The notes under the pieces are model-generated. The model saw only the letters and a list, made by a program, of their open reading frames with translations, did not search any database and had not been told where the DNA came from. From Nocardiopsis metallicus (GTDB lineage Bacteria; Actinomycetota; Actinomycetes; Streptosporangiales; Streptosporangiaceae), in the NCBI RefSeq assembly GCF_014201115.1, contig NZ_JACHDO010000001.1, positions 4,030,001 to 4,094,000 of the forward strand: DNA of 64,000 nucleotides, given 5' to 3'. A program made the position numbers and the translations under genes. Shown here in pieces: positions 25,188-33,944 of the stretch (the stretch's first letter is position 1; every line of letters begins with the position of its first letter).

Positions 25188-27797
25188 GTGAAGGCCATGG
25201 CACCTTTGACCGCGCCAGCGCGGCACAATCTCCCCCGGCCAGGCACCAGTTTCGTGGGCCGGGAGCGAGATCTGAGCGATCTGCTCCGCCTGCTCGGCTC
25301 CAGCCGGTCCGTGACCCTCTGCGGCTCCGACGGGATCGGCAAGACACGGCTGGCCCTGCGCGTGGCCGAACAGTCCACGGTCTCCTTCCCCGACGGGGTG
25401 TGGATCGCGGACCTGACCGACGTACGCACCACGCTGGAGATCCACGCGCGCATCGCCCAGGCCGTGGGTGTGATCGAGGAACCGGGCCTGCCCCTGGCCG
25501 CGACCGTGACCGAGGCGCTGCGGGACCGTCGGCTGCTGCTGGTGCTGGATTCGTGCGAGCACATCGCGGACGAGGTGACCGAGGTCGGGGAGGCCCTGCT
25601 CACGGAGTGCTCGGCGGTGTCGGTACTGCTCACCAGTGAGCTGCCGGTACGGCTGACCGGCGGGACGGTGTGGCGGGTGCCGCCGATGGCGCTGCCGGTG
25701 GCCGCGCGCAACGCCCCGCCGCCGGACCCGGCCGACGCGGAGTCGGTGCGGCTGTTCCTGGACCGGGCCAGGTCCCGGGACCCGAGGTTCACCGCTTCGG
25801 GTGCGGAGCTGGAGGCCGTGGCGACCCTGTGCGATCTGGCCGGGGGCGTTCCGCTGGGCATCGAGGTGCTGGGCGCGCGGGCCCCGGACGAGGGCATCGA
25901 CGCGCTCACCGAGGGGCTGCGCGCGCACCTGGCCTCCCCCGCGCTCCAGCCCGGGCCGGGGCAGGCCGTCTCACGCAGCCAGGTGCTGCCTCTGGTGCTG
26001 GACTTCGTCTACCGGGCCCTGCCCGAACCCGAGCGGGTGCTGCTGCGCCGCCTTTCGGTGTTCCGCGGCTGGGACCTGGAGCTGGCCGAGCAGGTGTGCG
26101 CGGACGGGTCCCTGCCCGAGTCGGGCATCCTCGACCTGCTGACCTCGCTGCTGGACCGGTCGCTGATCACGGTGACCGGCGAGTTCGAGGGGCGGGTGCG
26201 CTACCGGCTGCCCGAGGCGGTGCGGCTGTTCGCGCACGGGTTGCTGGTCGAGGCGGGTGAGGCCGAGCTCTTCCAGGAGCGGTTGCTGGAGCGCATGCTG
26301 CGGCTGGCCGAGGCCCTGGGGCAGCGGCTGGAGTCGAGCCGGTCGATGCCGTGGGCGGAGCGGGACGCCGGGCGCCAGCGGGTCATCGCCGAGTACGACA
26401 CGCTCAGGTCGCTGCTGCGCTGGGCGCACCAGCGCGGCGCGGCCGAGCCGGGGCTGCGGCTGTGCGTGAGCCTGGTGGCGCACTGGGTGAGCCACAACAG
26501 CTACTCCGAGGGCGCCCACTGGATGGATCGGCTGCTGAACCTGGAGGAGACCGCCAAGGCGCCTTCCCGGGCGCGGGCCCTGGTGGGTCGGGCACAGCTG
26601 GCGCGGGTGCGGCGGGACCACGATCTGGCCGTGAGCGCCGGCGAGGAGGGGCTGCGGCTGTGCCGTGAGGCCGGGGACGACGTGTTCGTGCGCACCGTCC
26701 TGAACCTGCTGGCGCTGGTGGAGGTGCGCGAACGCAACCTGGACCGGGCTTCGGTCCGGGTCGAGGAGGCCCTGCGGCTGTGCCGTGAGGCCGGTGACCT
26801 GTGGGGCGAGGCGATCGCCCTGGGTACCCGGGCCGCTTTGGTGGCCCAGCAGGGCGACTACCCCACCGCCGACCAGCACTACAACGCGGCGCTGACCCTG
26901 CTGCGCGGAATCGACCACCGCTGGGGGGTGGGCGTGGTTCTGCTGGGACAGGCCCGCGCCGCGGAGGTCAACGGCGACCTGATGACCGCCGACCGCTGTT
27001 ACCGGGAGGCGCTGGACACCCAGCGGATGATCGGCGCGGTGGCCGAGGAGGCGCGATGCCTGGCCGGGATCGGCCGGGTCGCGCACGCACAGGGTTCCAC
27101 GAGCCAGGCCTACGACTACCTGAGCGAAGGCCTGCTGATCAGCCACACCAGCGGGCAGCGCGCCGAAGCGGCCCGCACTCTGGTGTCGCTGGCCCGGGTG
27201 GCGTTCGGTTCCGGGCTGCGCGAACCCGCTTGCCGCCTGGCCGGGGCGGCGACGGCGCTGCGCGCCCGGGTCGGGCTGCCCGTGCAGGGTGCCCCGTGGC
27301 CGTTCGTGGACGTGGAGCGGGTCCGGCGGCGCCGCCGTCACCTGGTGAGCTGGTGGGAGCAGGGGTACCTGCTGGGCCAGTCGGAGGTGGTCCGGGAGGC
27401 GTGGCGGCTGGCCGAGGAGGGCCGCCGCCCGGACTCGAGTACACGTGCAGGTTCACGATCGGCTTCCGGCTCGGGTACGGGTTCGCGATCCGGTTCGGGT
27501 TCCGGCTCGGGCTCGCGGTCCGGTGCTCGGCGCGGGCGTAGGGACGGTTCTGCCGCCAAGGGCGCGTCCGCCCCGGCGCCCTCCCCCGAGTCGGCCAGCC
27601 CCCGGCAGCTGCTGACCCGGCGCGAGCTGGAGGTCGCGCTGCAGGTGAGCACGGGCAAGAGCAACCCGGAGATCGCGCGGGCCCTGTTCATCACGTCGTC
27701 GACAGCGGCCAGACACGTCGCCAACATCAACCGGAAGATGGGTTTCCACTCGCGCACACAGATCACCGCGTGGATCGAGCGGCACCGGACGGCCTGA
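25188..27797 (+). CDS. NB-ARC/TPR/LuxR-type transcriptional regulator (copy 2)
   Basis: A paralogue of the preceding gene, 869 residues from GTG 25188 or 866 from ATG 25197; the ATG fits the copy-1 start better. Walker A is GSDGIGKTRLAL, Walker B LLLVLDSCEH, and GGVPLGIEVLGAR replaces the usual GLPLA. Helical TPR-like repeats follow (two copies of LRLCREAGD). A Ser/Gly/Arg low-complexity linker encoded by about 27450-27540 separates them from a LuxR helix-turn-helix (LLTRRELEVALQVSTGKSNP, then TAARHVANINRKMGF). The pair surely arose by duplication. The flexible linker is absent from copy 1. Ligand and targets are unknown. Confidence 0.9.
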   Translation: MKAMAPLTAPARHNLPRPGTSFVGRERDLSDLLRLLGSSRSVTLCGSDGIGKTRLALRVAEQSTVSFPDGVWIADLTDVRTTLEIHARIAQAVGVIEEPGLPLAATVTEALRDRRLLLVLDSCEHIADEVTEVGEALLTECSAVSVLLTSELPVRLTGGTVWRVPPMALPVAARNAPPPDPADAESVRLFLDRARSRDPRFTASGAELEAVATLCDLAGGVPLGIEVLGARAPDEGIDALTEGLRAHLASPALQPGPGQAVSRSQVLPLVLDFVYRALPEPERVLLRRLSVFRGWDLELAEQVCADGSLPESGILDLLTSLLDRSLITVTGEFEGRVRYRLPEAVRLFAHGLLVEAGEAELFQERLLERMLRLAEALGQRLESSRSMPWAERDAGRQRVIAEYDTLRSLLRWAHQRGAAEPGLRLCVSLVAHWVSHNSYSEGAHWMDRLLNLEETAKAPSRARALVGRAQLARVRRDHDLAVSAGEEGLRLCREAGDDVFVRTVLNLLALVEVRERNLDRASVRVEEALRLCREAGDLWGEAIALGTRAALVAQQGDYPTADQHYNAALTLLRGIDHRWGVGVVLLGQARAAEVNGDLMTADRCYREALDTQRMIGAVAEEARCLAGIGRVAHAQGSTSQAYDYLSEGLLISHTSGQRAEAARTLVSLARVAFGSGLREPACRLAGAATALRARVGLPVQGAPWPFVDVERVRRRRRHLVSWWEQGYLLGQSEVVREAWRLAEEGRRPDSSTRAGSRSASGSGTGSRSGSGSGSGSRSGARRGRRDGSAAKGASAPAPSPESASPRQLLTRRELEVALQVSTGKSNPEIARALFITSSTAARHVANINRKMGFHSRTQITAWIERHRTA

Positions 27798-28207
27798 ACC
27801 GGTCCGACCCGTCCGCGCGGGTGGCCCAGGGGCGCCGCGCGGGTTGTGTAGTCCCCGGGCGCCCACGAATCTACATATGCATCTGCATAGCAAGATGCAT
27901 GTGCATTTGACTGTGAACACGCTAGGCTTCAAGCCATGGGACATCAGGCTCCTGGCACCGTACGGACCGGGTCTGAGCGCTCCCAGAAGCGGCCGTCGGG
28001 GCCCGGGCCGAACACCGGGAGACCGTCGGGCCGTCGGCTCCGTGGACGCTCTCGGAGCCGGTGGGCAACCGCGCCGGCGCGGGGGAAGACCTGGGGAGGT
28101 CCCTCGCGACGAACGCCCGGCACGGCGCTTCCGGGCTCGCCACGTGGAGGGGGCGTGACGAGCCCGGGCAGCGGGCCCGCGGGCACACTGTTCGAGTGGA
28201 GGAACGC
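27798..28207 (+). promoter_or_regulatory. Intergenic region with direct-repeat operator and -10 box
   Basis: 410 bp. An AT-rich island holds two copies of ATGCATNTGCAT (27877-27888 and 27895-27906) exactly 18 bp apart, each itself made of two TGCAT halves. A good actinomycete -10 hexamer, TAGGCT, lies at 27923-27928 with no -35 match at the usual distance, so the repeats may bind an activator at the -35 position. The next gene, the AMP-binding-like one, starts 280 bp downstream. No credible gene was found between. Confidence 0.5.
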
Positions 28208-29056
28208 ATGGGGGTAGAGCTGACTTCTGGAACCGGACGACCCGGCCGTCACCTGCCGCGTCGGGACGACCCGATCGGCTCACTCACCGGCGGGCTGTGT
28301 GAACGTCTCAGACTCAGGCCCGGACGCGGCGGAACGATCCGCGGGCGGTCCGGCCGGACCGACGCGCTCGCCTTCGCCGCCACGGTCGAGCAGGCCGCGG
28401 CCGGGCTGAGCCGCCACGGAATGTGCCTCGGGGACGTCGTGGGCGTACTCGCCCCGATCTCCCCCGACCGCTTCCTGGCCTCCTACACGGTGATGGCCGT
28501 CGGCGGACGCGCGCTGACCGTCTCCCCCGAATCCGACCTGCGCACGCAGTGCCGGGCCCTGGCCGAGACCGACGCCCGACTGCTCATGGTCAGCGAGGAA
28601 CTGGCCGGAAGGGCCCTGGAGCTGGCCGAGCGGTCCCGGGTCCGGCAGGTGATCACGTTCGGGTCCGCACTGGGCACGACGCCCTTCAAGGAACTCCTGC
28701 TGCCCAGCCCGGACGGCAACGGGTACAGCCCCGCGCGCGGACTGTTCGACAACGGACACCTGGGCTACGAGCCCGCGGGCGACGACATCCTGACCACCCT
28801 GCACACCCACAACGACCTGCTGGCCCGGTTCACCGAACTGCGCGAGGAGCTGGCCCTGACCGCCGATGACGTGGTGGCGGTGGGCGAGGCCGGGGACGAG
28901 GCGACCCGGCTGGCGCTGGTGGCGCTGGCGCTGTGGACCGGAGCGTGTGTGGTGGCGGGCGACGACTGCCCTCCCCCGGAGGGACGGCGGGTGACGGTCG
29001 CGTGCGACCCCGTCCCCACCAGGATCGGCTTCCCCCACTCCAGCGGGGCCCCCTAG
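28208..29056 (+). CDS. Degenerate AMP-binding (ANL) N-domain protein
   Basis: A 282-residue protein related to the N-terminal half of acyl-/aryl-CoA ligases: DALAFAATVEQAAAGLSRHG followed by MCLGDVVGVLAPISPDRFLA, then AVGGRALTVSPESDLRTQCR and ETDARLLMVSEELAGRALEL. Around residue 190 the phosphate-binding SGTTG-x-PKG loop, hallmark of the family, is absent: the sequence passes from GDDILTTLHTHNDLLARF straight into the helix that normally follows it. The C-terminal lid domain is missing as well (282 residues against roughly 500-550). Catalysis is therefore very unlikely; a binding or decoy role, or decay, is possible. The start ATG has GGAGGA upstream. Confidence 0.7.
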   Translation: MGVELTSGTGRPGRHLPRRDDPIGSLTGGLCERLRLRPGRGGTIRGRSGRTDALAFAATVEQAAAGLSRHGMCLGDVVGVLAPISPDRFLASYTVMAVGGRALTVSPESDLRTQCRALAETDARLLMVSEELAGRALELAERSRVRQVITFGSALGTTPFKELLLPSPDGNGYSPARGLFDNGHLGYEPAGDDILTTLHTHNDLLARFTELREELALTADDVVAVGEAGDEATRLALVALALWTGACVVAGDDCPPPEGRRVTVACDPVPTRIGFPHSSGAP

Positions 29057-29191
29057 GACACGGGCCCCTAGGACACCGGAACACCTCTACTACGCCCGGC
29101 GGGGTCTGGCCGGGGCGGCTCCGGGCGGCGAACGCCAGAGCCGTGCGGAGTCGCGCTGCCGTCCGGAGTCGATGACGGCGAGGAAAGCGTT

Positions 29192-29725
29192 CTAGGCGGG
29201 TTCGGCGACCGCGGACTCACCGGCGTCGTCGATCTCGAACCAGGCCACGTGGGTGGCCTCGCTCCAGTACTCACCGCTGCGCGTGGCGCAGCTGTCGACG
29301 ATGAACTTGCCGCGCCCGAAGTCGTCGCCGTCCTCGCGGGTGTGCCCGCTTTCGGAGTCGGCCGGGTCACGATCACCCTGGTCGGCGACGGCCACGCGGA
29401 GCCGCTGGGAGTCGGAGCGGATGAACAGGGTCATCACCCCGCCGCTCTGTCCCGAGCGCGAGTGCAGCAGGGCGTTGGTGGCAAGTTCGCTGACGGCCAG
29501 CTCCGCGTCGTCCAGGGCCTCCTCGCCGTGCCCGGCCCTGGTGAGGAACTCGCGCACCCGGGCCCGGACGGACCGGACCGCGGTCAGGTTCCCCGCACAA
29601 CTCCACACCGTGTGGTCGGTGACCCCACCGGTGAGCTCTCCGACGTCGATCCTCGGTGCGGTCGCCATCGCGGCCTCTGGGGCGTCCGCGGGCACATAGT
29701 CCCGGAGTTGCCTCGCCTCAGCCAT
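29192..29725 (-). CDS. Anti-sigma-like ATP-binding protein (HATPase_c_2)
   Basis: A 177-residue protein with the GHKL ATP-binding fold of the RsbW/SpoIIAB group: the N box LAVSELATNALLHSRSG, the acidic G1-like box VAVADQGDRDPAD and a late Gly-containing box DDFGRGKFIVDSCA. Such stand-alone kinases are numerous in actinomycetes, where they antagonise anti-anti-sigma factors or sigma-B-type factors. No sigma or STAS gene is adjacent. The ATG at 29725 has GGAG 7 nt upstream; a start about 60 bp downstream is possible. It is transcribed away from the ABC importer operon. Confidence 0.82.
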   Translation of the reverse strand: MAEARQLRDYVPADAPEAAMATAPRIDVGELTGGVTDHTVWSCAGNLTAVRSVRARVREFLTRAGHGEEALDDAELAVSELATNALLHSRSGQSGGVMTLFIRSDSQRLRVAVADQGDRDPADSESGHTREDGDDFGRGKFIVDSCATRSGEYWSEATHVAWFEIDDAGESAVAEPA

Positions 29726-30467
29726 CCGGTCACTCCAATCACCCGCGTCGGGCGCGCGGGTCGCGCCGCCTGCACTCACCTTAGACAAGGGTGTGTCGGG
29801 TCCAGAACAGCACACCCGTGTTCACCTCGCCGGGGTTTGGTCACAAAACCCCGTCCCGTGTCCTCCCCGATGTGGACAAAGGAAACGACCCGGGGTCCAG
29901 GACCGGCCATGTGAGGTGTAACACGCAGGCAATACCTGACCGGAACCGGCCTTCCCCCTGGGACGCACGTGACCCGGGGCGACGATTACGGCTGTCGATT
30001 CCGTCCCGGGACCCGTCCCGCACGGTTCCGGGAATGGTCACCCTATGTGATCGCACCTCCGACAAAGACAGAAAACCGGCGACTAAACGCCACGTTTTCG
30101 CTACCCGGCGACAACGATGGGGACACAACAGCAAACGGTGGAAGCGTGCCCATCGCCCCTACCACGGCACCGGGGCAGCGCGTGCACGACCGTGTGCGGT
30201 ACCCGCCTCTCCCCTCCAAAACCCCCAGGCCACAGCAGGTTTCAGCATCCCCTCCAGCACCATCTCGGACAGGCCGTAAGAAATCTCCCGGACATCCCCA
30301 CCCCTGTCCCGACCTCGTTTGACGCTTCCTGTAGTGCGAACAAGGATCGATTGGGCCGATGCCGACCATCACCCGGGGGGCCGGTCCCCCGGGCGACCGC
30401 CCGTCACAGCGGTCTCGGTCTGCCTATAGTCCCCATCCCCATCCCCATCCCCACACGAGGTGTCCCC
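29726..30467 (+). promoter_or_regulatory. Promoter and leader region of the ABC importer operon
   Basis: 742 bp without a gene. A good promoter candidate is TTGACG (30319-30324), a 17-bp spacer and AAGGAT (30342-30347). Downstream in the leader are a perfect 8-bp hairpin (CCCGGGGG at 30372-30379, partner at 30386-30393) and a tandem hexamer (CCCCAT)3 at 30431-30448, immediately before the ribosome binding site. The leftward anti-sigma-like gene must also start from this region. I see nothing else in 29.8-30.3 kb. Confidence 0.5.
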
Positions 30468-32072
30468 GTGCCTGCCATGCCCGAAGACTCCACCCCTGCC
30501 CTGAAGCACCTCACCTCCCGCCGCAGCCTGCTCAAGGCCTCCGCGGCCGGTGCGGCCGTCGTCCCGGTACTGGCCGCGTGCGGCGGTGACTCCGAGTCCG
30601 GCGGCAACGGAGGTGACGGCGAGCCCCAGCGCGGCGGCCACCTGAAGGTCGGCGTCGCGGGCGGCGGCGCCAGCGACACGCTGGACGCGCACGCCCCCAC
30701 CGACAACGTCGACATCGCGCGCAACTACGCCCTCTACGCCTCGCTGATGCGCTTCGACAACGACGGCACCATCGAGCCCTACCTGGCGGAGTCGCTGGAG
30801 CCCAACGAGGACGGCACCGAGTGGACGCTGGTCCTCAGGGACGGCCTGACCTTCCATGACGAGAGCGCGGTCACCACCGACTCGGTCATGTACTCCCTCG
30901 AGCGCATCCTCGACCCCGAGGACCCCCAGCGCGGCGCGGGCGACCTGGAAGGCGTCGACCTGGACGCGAGCGAGATCGTCGACGAGCGCACCATGATCAT
31001 CCGTACCGAAGAGCCCTTCGTCACCCTGCCCGAGGCGCTCGCCGAGTACTACAACTGCATCGTTCCGGAGGGCTACGACCCGGCGAACCCGATCGGCGCC
31101 GGGCCCTTCAAGTACTCCGAGTTCGAGGTCGGCGAGTACAGCGTCTTCGACCGCCACGACGGCTTCCACATCGAGGGCCAGCCCTACGTGGACAAGCTCG
31201 AGATCATCAACTTCCCCGACGACGACGCCCGCGTGAACGCCCTCAACAGCAACCACGTGCAGGTGATCAGCCAGGTTCCGCACGCGCAGGTCTCCATCAT
31301 CGAGGCCGACCCCAACGTGAACATCCTCGAGTCCGAGACCGGCATGTGGCTGCCGTTCACGATGAACATCGAGGAGGCGCCGTTCGACGACGTCCGCGTG
31401 CGCCAGGCCTTCCGCCTGATCGTCGACCGCCAGGAGATGGTCGACCAGGCCCTGGCCGGGTACGGCCAGATCGGCAACGACATGTACGCGCGGATGGACC
31501 CGTCCTACCCCGAGGACTTCGACCAGCGCGACCAGGACATCGACGAGGCCAAGCGCCTGCTGGCCGCGGCCGGCTACGAGGACGGCCTGGAGGTCGAGCT
31601 GGTCACCGCCGACATCAGCACCGGTGTGATCGCCGCCGCCGAGGTCTTCCAGGAGCAGGCCCGCGAGGCCGGGGTCACCGTCAACCTGCGCCGGGTCAAC
31701 TCCAGCGACTACTGGAACCCCGAGGAGGGCTTCCCCTACCCCTTCGGCCAGGACTTCTGGAGCGCCCGCGGCTACATCACCCAGACCGCCCAGGGCTCGA
31801 TCGTGGGCGCCCCCTACAACGAGACCATGTGGGGCGAGCACGAGGAGTGGCTGGAGTACCTGGAGGAGGCCCGTCAGACCGCCGACCTGGACGAGCGCAA
31901 CGAGCTCATCCGCAAGGCCCAGCAGATCGAGTTCGAGGAGGGCGGCTACATCGTGTGGGGCTTCGTGAACCTGCTCGACGCCCACACCGTCGCGGTACAC
32001 GGCCTGCGCCCGTCGGTCTCGGGCCACCCGCTCGGTTCCTACGCCTTCCACACCATGTGGATGGAGCAGTAG
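30468..32072 (+). CDS. ABC importer substrate-binding lipoprotein, family 5 (DppA/OppA-like)
   Basis: Extracytoplasmic peptide-binding protein of 534 residues. The N-terminus has a twin-arginine motif (TSRRSLLKASAAGAA) and a lipobox LAAC followed by GGDSESGGNG, so it is probably a Tat-dependent lipoprotein. The mature region shows family 5 features: GGHLKVGVAGG, PYLAESLEPNEDGTEWTLVL, IGAGPFKYSEFE and VRQAFRLIVDRQEMVDQAL. It is the first gene of a four-gene operon with both permeases and a double ATPase, so uptake of di-/oligopeptides (or, less likely, nickel or sugars) is expected. The GTG start follows CGAGG. Confidence 0.92.
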   Translation: MPAMPEDSTPALKHLTSRRSLLKASAAGAAVVPVLAACGGDSESGGNGGDGEPQRGGHLKVGVAGGGASDTLDAHAPTDNVDIARNYALYASLMRFDNDGTIEPYLAESLEPNEDGTEWTLVLRDGLTFHDESAVTTDSVMYSLERILDPEDPQRGAGDLEGVDLDASEIVDERTMIIRTEEPFVTLPEALAEYYNCIVPEGYDPANPIGAGPFKYSEFEVGEYSVFDRHDGFHIEGQPYVDKLEIINFPDDDARVNALNSNHVQVISQVPHAQVSIIEADPNVNILESETGMWLPFTMNIEEAPFDDVRVRQAFRLIVDRQEMVDQALAGYGQIGNDMYARMDPSYPEDFDQRDQDIDEAKRLLAAAGYEDGLEVELVTADISTGVIAAAEVFQEQAREAGVTVNLRRVNSSDYWNPEEGFPYPFGQDFWSARGYITQTAQGSIVGAPYNETMWGEHEEWLEYLEEARQTADLDERNELIRKAQQIEFEEGGYIVWGFVNLLDAHTVAVHGLRPSVSGHPLGSYAFHTMWMEQ

Positions 32073-32118
32073 AGGGCCTGACGGCCCCCGAGCTCCATAC
32101 CGCTACCGAAAGCACACC

Positions 32119-33054
32119 ATGACTCGACTCATCGTCGTCCGCCTCTTCTTCGGCGCACTGACGCTCTGGGCGGTGTCCCTCGTGGTCTTCGCGGCCACGC
32201 AGGCACTGCCCGGCGACGCGGCCCAGCTGATCCTGGGCCGGGACGCCACCCCGGAGCGGCTGGAAGCGCTGCGCAACCAGCTGAACCTGCACGAACCGGT
32301 TGCCGTGCAGTACATGCAGTGGCTCCAAGGACTCCTCCAGGGCGACCTGGGCACCTCGTTCTCGAACCGGATGCCCGTCGCCGAGTACCTCGCGAGCCCC
32401 GTACGGAGCTCACTGACCCTGATGGGCCTGGCGGCCCTGGTCGCCACCCCGATCGCGCTGGTCGTCGGCGCGTTCAGCGCCCTGCGCCGGGACCGCGCCT
32501 TCGACCACACGTCCTCCATGGGCACCCTGGTCCTGGCGTCCATCCCCGAGTTCGTGGTCGGCATCCTGCTGATCCTGCTGCTCGGCCCGGGCGGGCTGGG
32601 GCTGTTCCCGTCGGTGTACGCCCGTGCGGGCGGCCCCGAACAGTGGGTCCTGCCGGTGCTGACGCTGGCCCTGGCGGTCGCCCCGCCGATCGTGCGGATG
32701 ATGCGGGCGACGATGATCGAGGTCCTGGAGAGCGAGTACGTGCAGCAGGCTCGGCTCAAGGGCATGAGCGAGCGCACGGTGCTGTGGCGCCACGCCGCGC
32801 CCAACGCGATCGGCCCGGTCGCCCAGGTCGTCGCCCTCCAGTTGGCCTGGCTGGCCGGCGGCGTGGTGGCGATCGAGTTCCTGTTCAACTTCCCCGGTAT
32901 CGGCAAGGTCCTGATGGACGCCATCGACAACCGTGACGTGCCGCTGATCCAGGCCGTGGTCCTGCTCATCGCGGGCGTGTACATCCTGGTCAACCTGATC
33001 GCCGACGTGATCGGGCTGGCGGCCAACCCGAAGGTGAGGGTCGCGAACCGATGA
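32119..33054 (+). CDS. ABC importer permease (DppB-like)
   Basis: A 311-residue inner-membrane permease with six predicted helices. It starts MTRLIVVRLFFGALTLWAVS and has the DppB/OppB features LGRDATPERLEALRNQL, LQGDLGTSFSNRMPV and the EAA loop ARLKGMSERTVLWRHAAPNA that contacts the ATPase. It lies 46 bp after the binding protein gene, and its stop codon overlaps the next start (ATGA), so translation is coupled. Confidence 0.93.
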   Translation: MTRLIVVRLFFGALTLWAVSLVVFAATQALPGDAAQLILGRDATPERLEALRNQLNLHEPVAVQYMQWLQGLLQGDLGTSFSNRMPVAEYLASPVRSSLTLMGLAALVATPIALVVGAFSALRRDRAFDHTSSMGTLVLASIPEFVVGILLILLLGPGGLGLFPSVYARAGGPEQWVLPVLTLALAVAPPIVRMMRATMIEVLESEYVQQARLKGMSERTVLWRHAAPNAIGPVAQVVALQLAWLAGGVVAIEFLFNFPGIGKVLMDAIDNRDVPLIQAVVLLIAGVYILVNLIADVIGLAANPKVRVANR

Positions 33055-33944
33055 GTGGACCTTCGACAAGCGTGACGAGCACGACCCCCGCGGCGCCCGC
33101 ACGGCGCCGCCCGGGGCTGTTCCGGACCGCGTGGCGGTTCGGCCGGACCAAGGTCGGTGTGGTCCTGAGCGGCCTCATCGTCCTGATCGCCGTGGTGGGG
33201 CCGTTCGTGGCGCCCTACACTCCGACCGAGTTCGTGGCAAAGCCGTTCGAGACAGGCGTGGACGAGGCCCTGTTCGGCGGTGACAACCGCGGCCGTGACG
33301 TGCTGACCCGCTTCCTGTGGGGCGGATGGACCCTGCTCCTGCTGGCCGGTTCCGCCGCCGGTATCGGTGTGGCCGCCGGAACGGTGATCGGCATCATCGC
33401 CGGTTACCGCCGCGGCTGGGTGGACGACGTCCTCATGCGGACCAACGACGTGCTGCTGGCCTTCCCGCAGCTGATCGCGGCGCTGCTGGTGATGTCGATC
33501 ATCGGCCCGAAGGTGTGGCTGATCGTCGCGGTCATCGCGGTCTCGCACATGCCTCGGGTGGCGCGGGTGATCCGCGAGGCCACCCGCAAGGTGATCGAGC
33601 AGGACTACGTGAAGGCGGCCGAGGCGATCGGGCTGCCGCGCTGGCGGATCATGACGGTGGAGATCCTGCCGAACGTGACCAGTCCGCTGTTGGTGGAGCT
33701 GGGTCTGCGCCTGACCTACTCCATCGGTGTGGTGGCCGTGCTCGGCTTCCTCGGCATGGGTCTGCAGCCGCCGACGGCGGACTGGGGCCTGATGATCAAC
33801 GAGAACCGCCAGGGCATGGCGATCCAGCCGTGGGCGGTGGCACTGCCCGTGACGGCGATCGCGGTGCTGACCGTCGGCGCCAACCTCATCACCGACGGGC
33901 TCTCCCGTGCGGCGATCGGTATCGACCGGGGGGTCGAGAAGTGA
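33051..33944 (+). CDS. ABC importer permease (DppC-like)
   Basis: A 297-residue permease. A cytoplasmic N-terminus rich in Thr/Ala/Pro leads to FGRTKVGVVLSGLIVLIAVV, the GGDNRGRDVLTRFLWGG motif typical of DppC/OppC, and an EAA loop AAEAIGLPRWRIMTVEILPN. Six membrane helices are expected. The start overlaps the DppB-like stop by 4 bp and the stop overlaps the next GTG start (GTGA), so the three genes form one coupled unit. Confidence 0.93.
   Translation: MSGPSTSVTSTTPAAPARRRPGLFRTAWRFGRTKVGVVLSGLIVLIAVVGPFVAPYTPTEFVAKPFETGVDEALFGGDNRGRDVLTRFLWGGWTLLLLAGSAAGIGVAAGTVIGIIAGYRRGWVDDVLMRTNDVLLAFPQLIAALLVMSIIGPKVWLIVAVIAVSHMPRVARVIREATRKVIEQDYVKAAEAIGLPRWRIMTVEILPNVTSPLLVELGLRLTYSIGVVAVLGFLGMGLQPPTADWGLMINENRQGMAIQPWAVALPVTAIAVLTVGANLITDGLSRAAIGIDRGVEK

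Noticed and set aside
27936..28217. 93-codon frame before the AMP-binding-like gene
   Set aside because: Arg/Ser/Gly/Pro-rich, no ribosome binding site and no GC third-position bias; it overlaps the start of the next gene.
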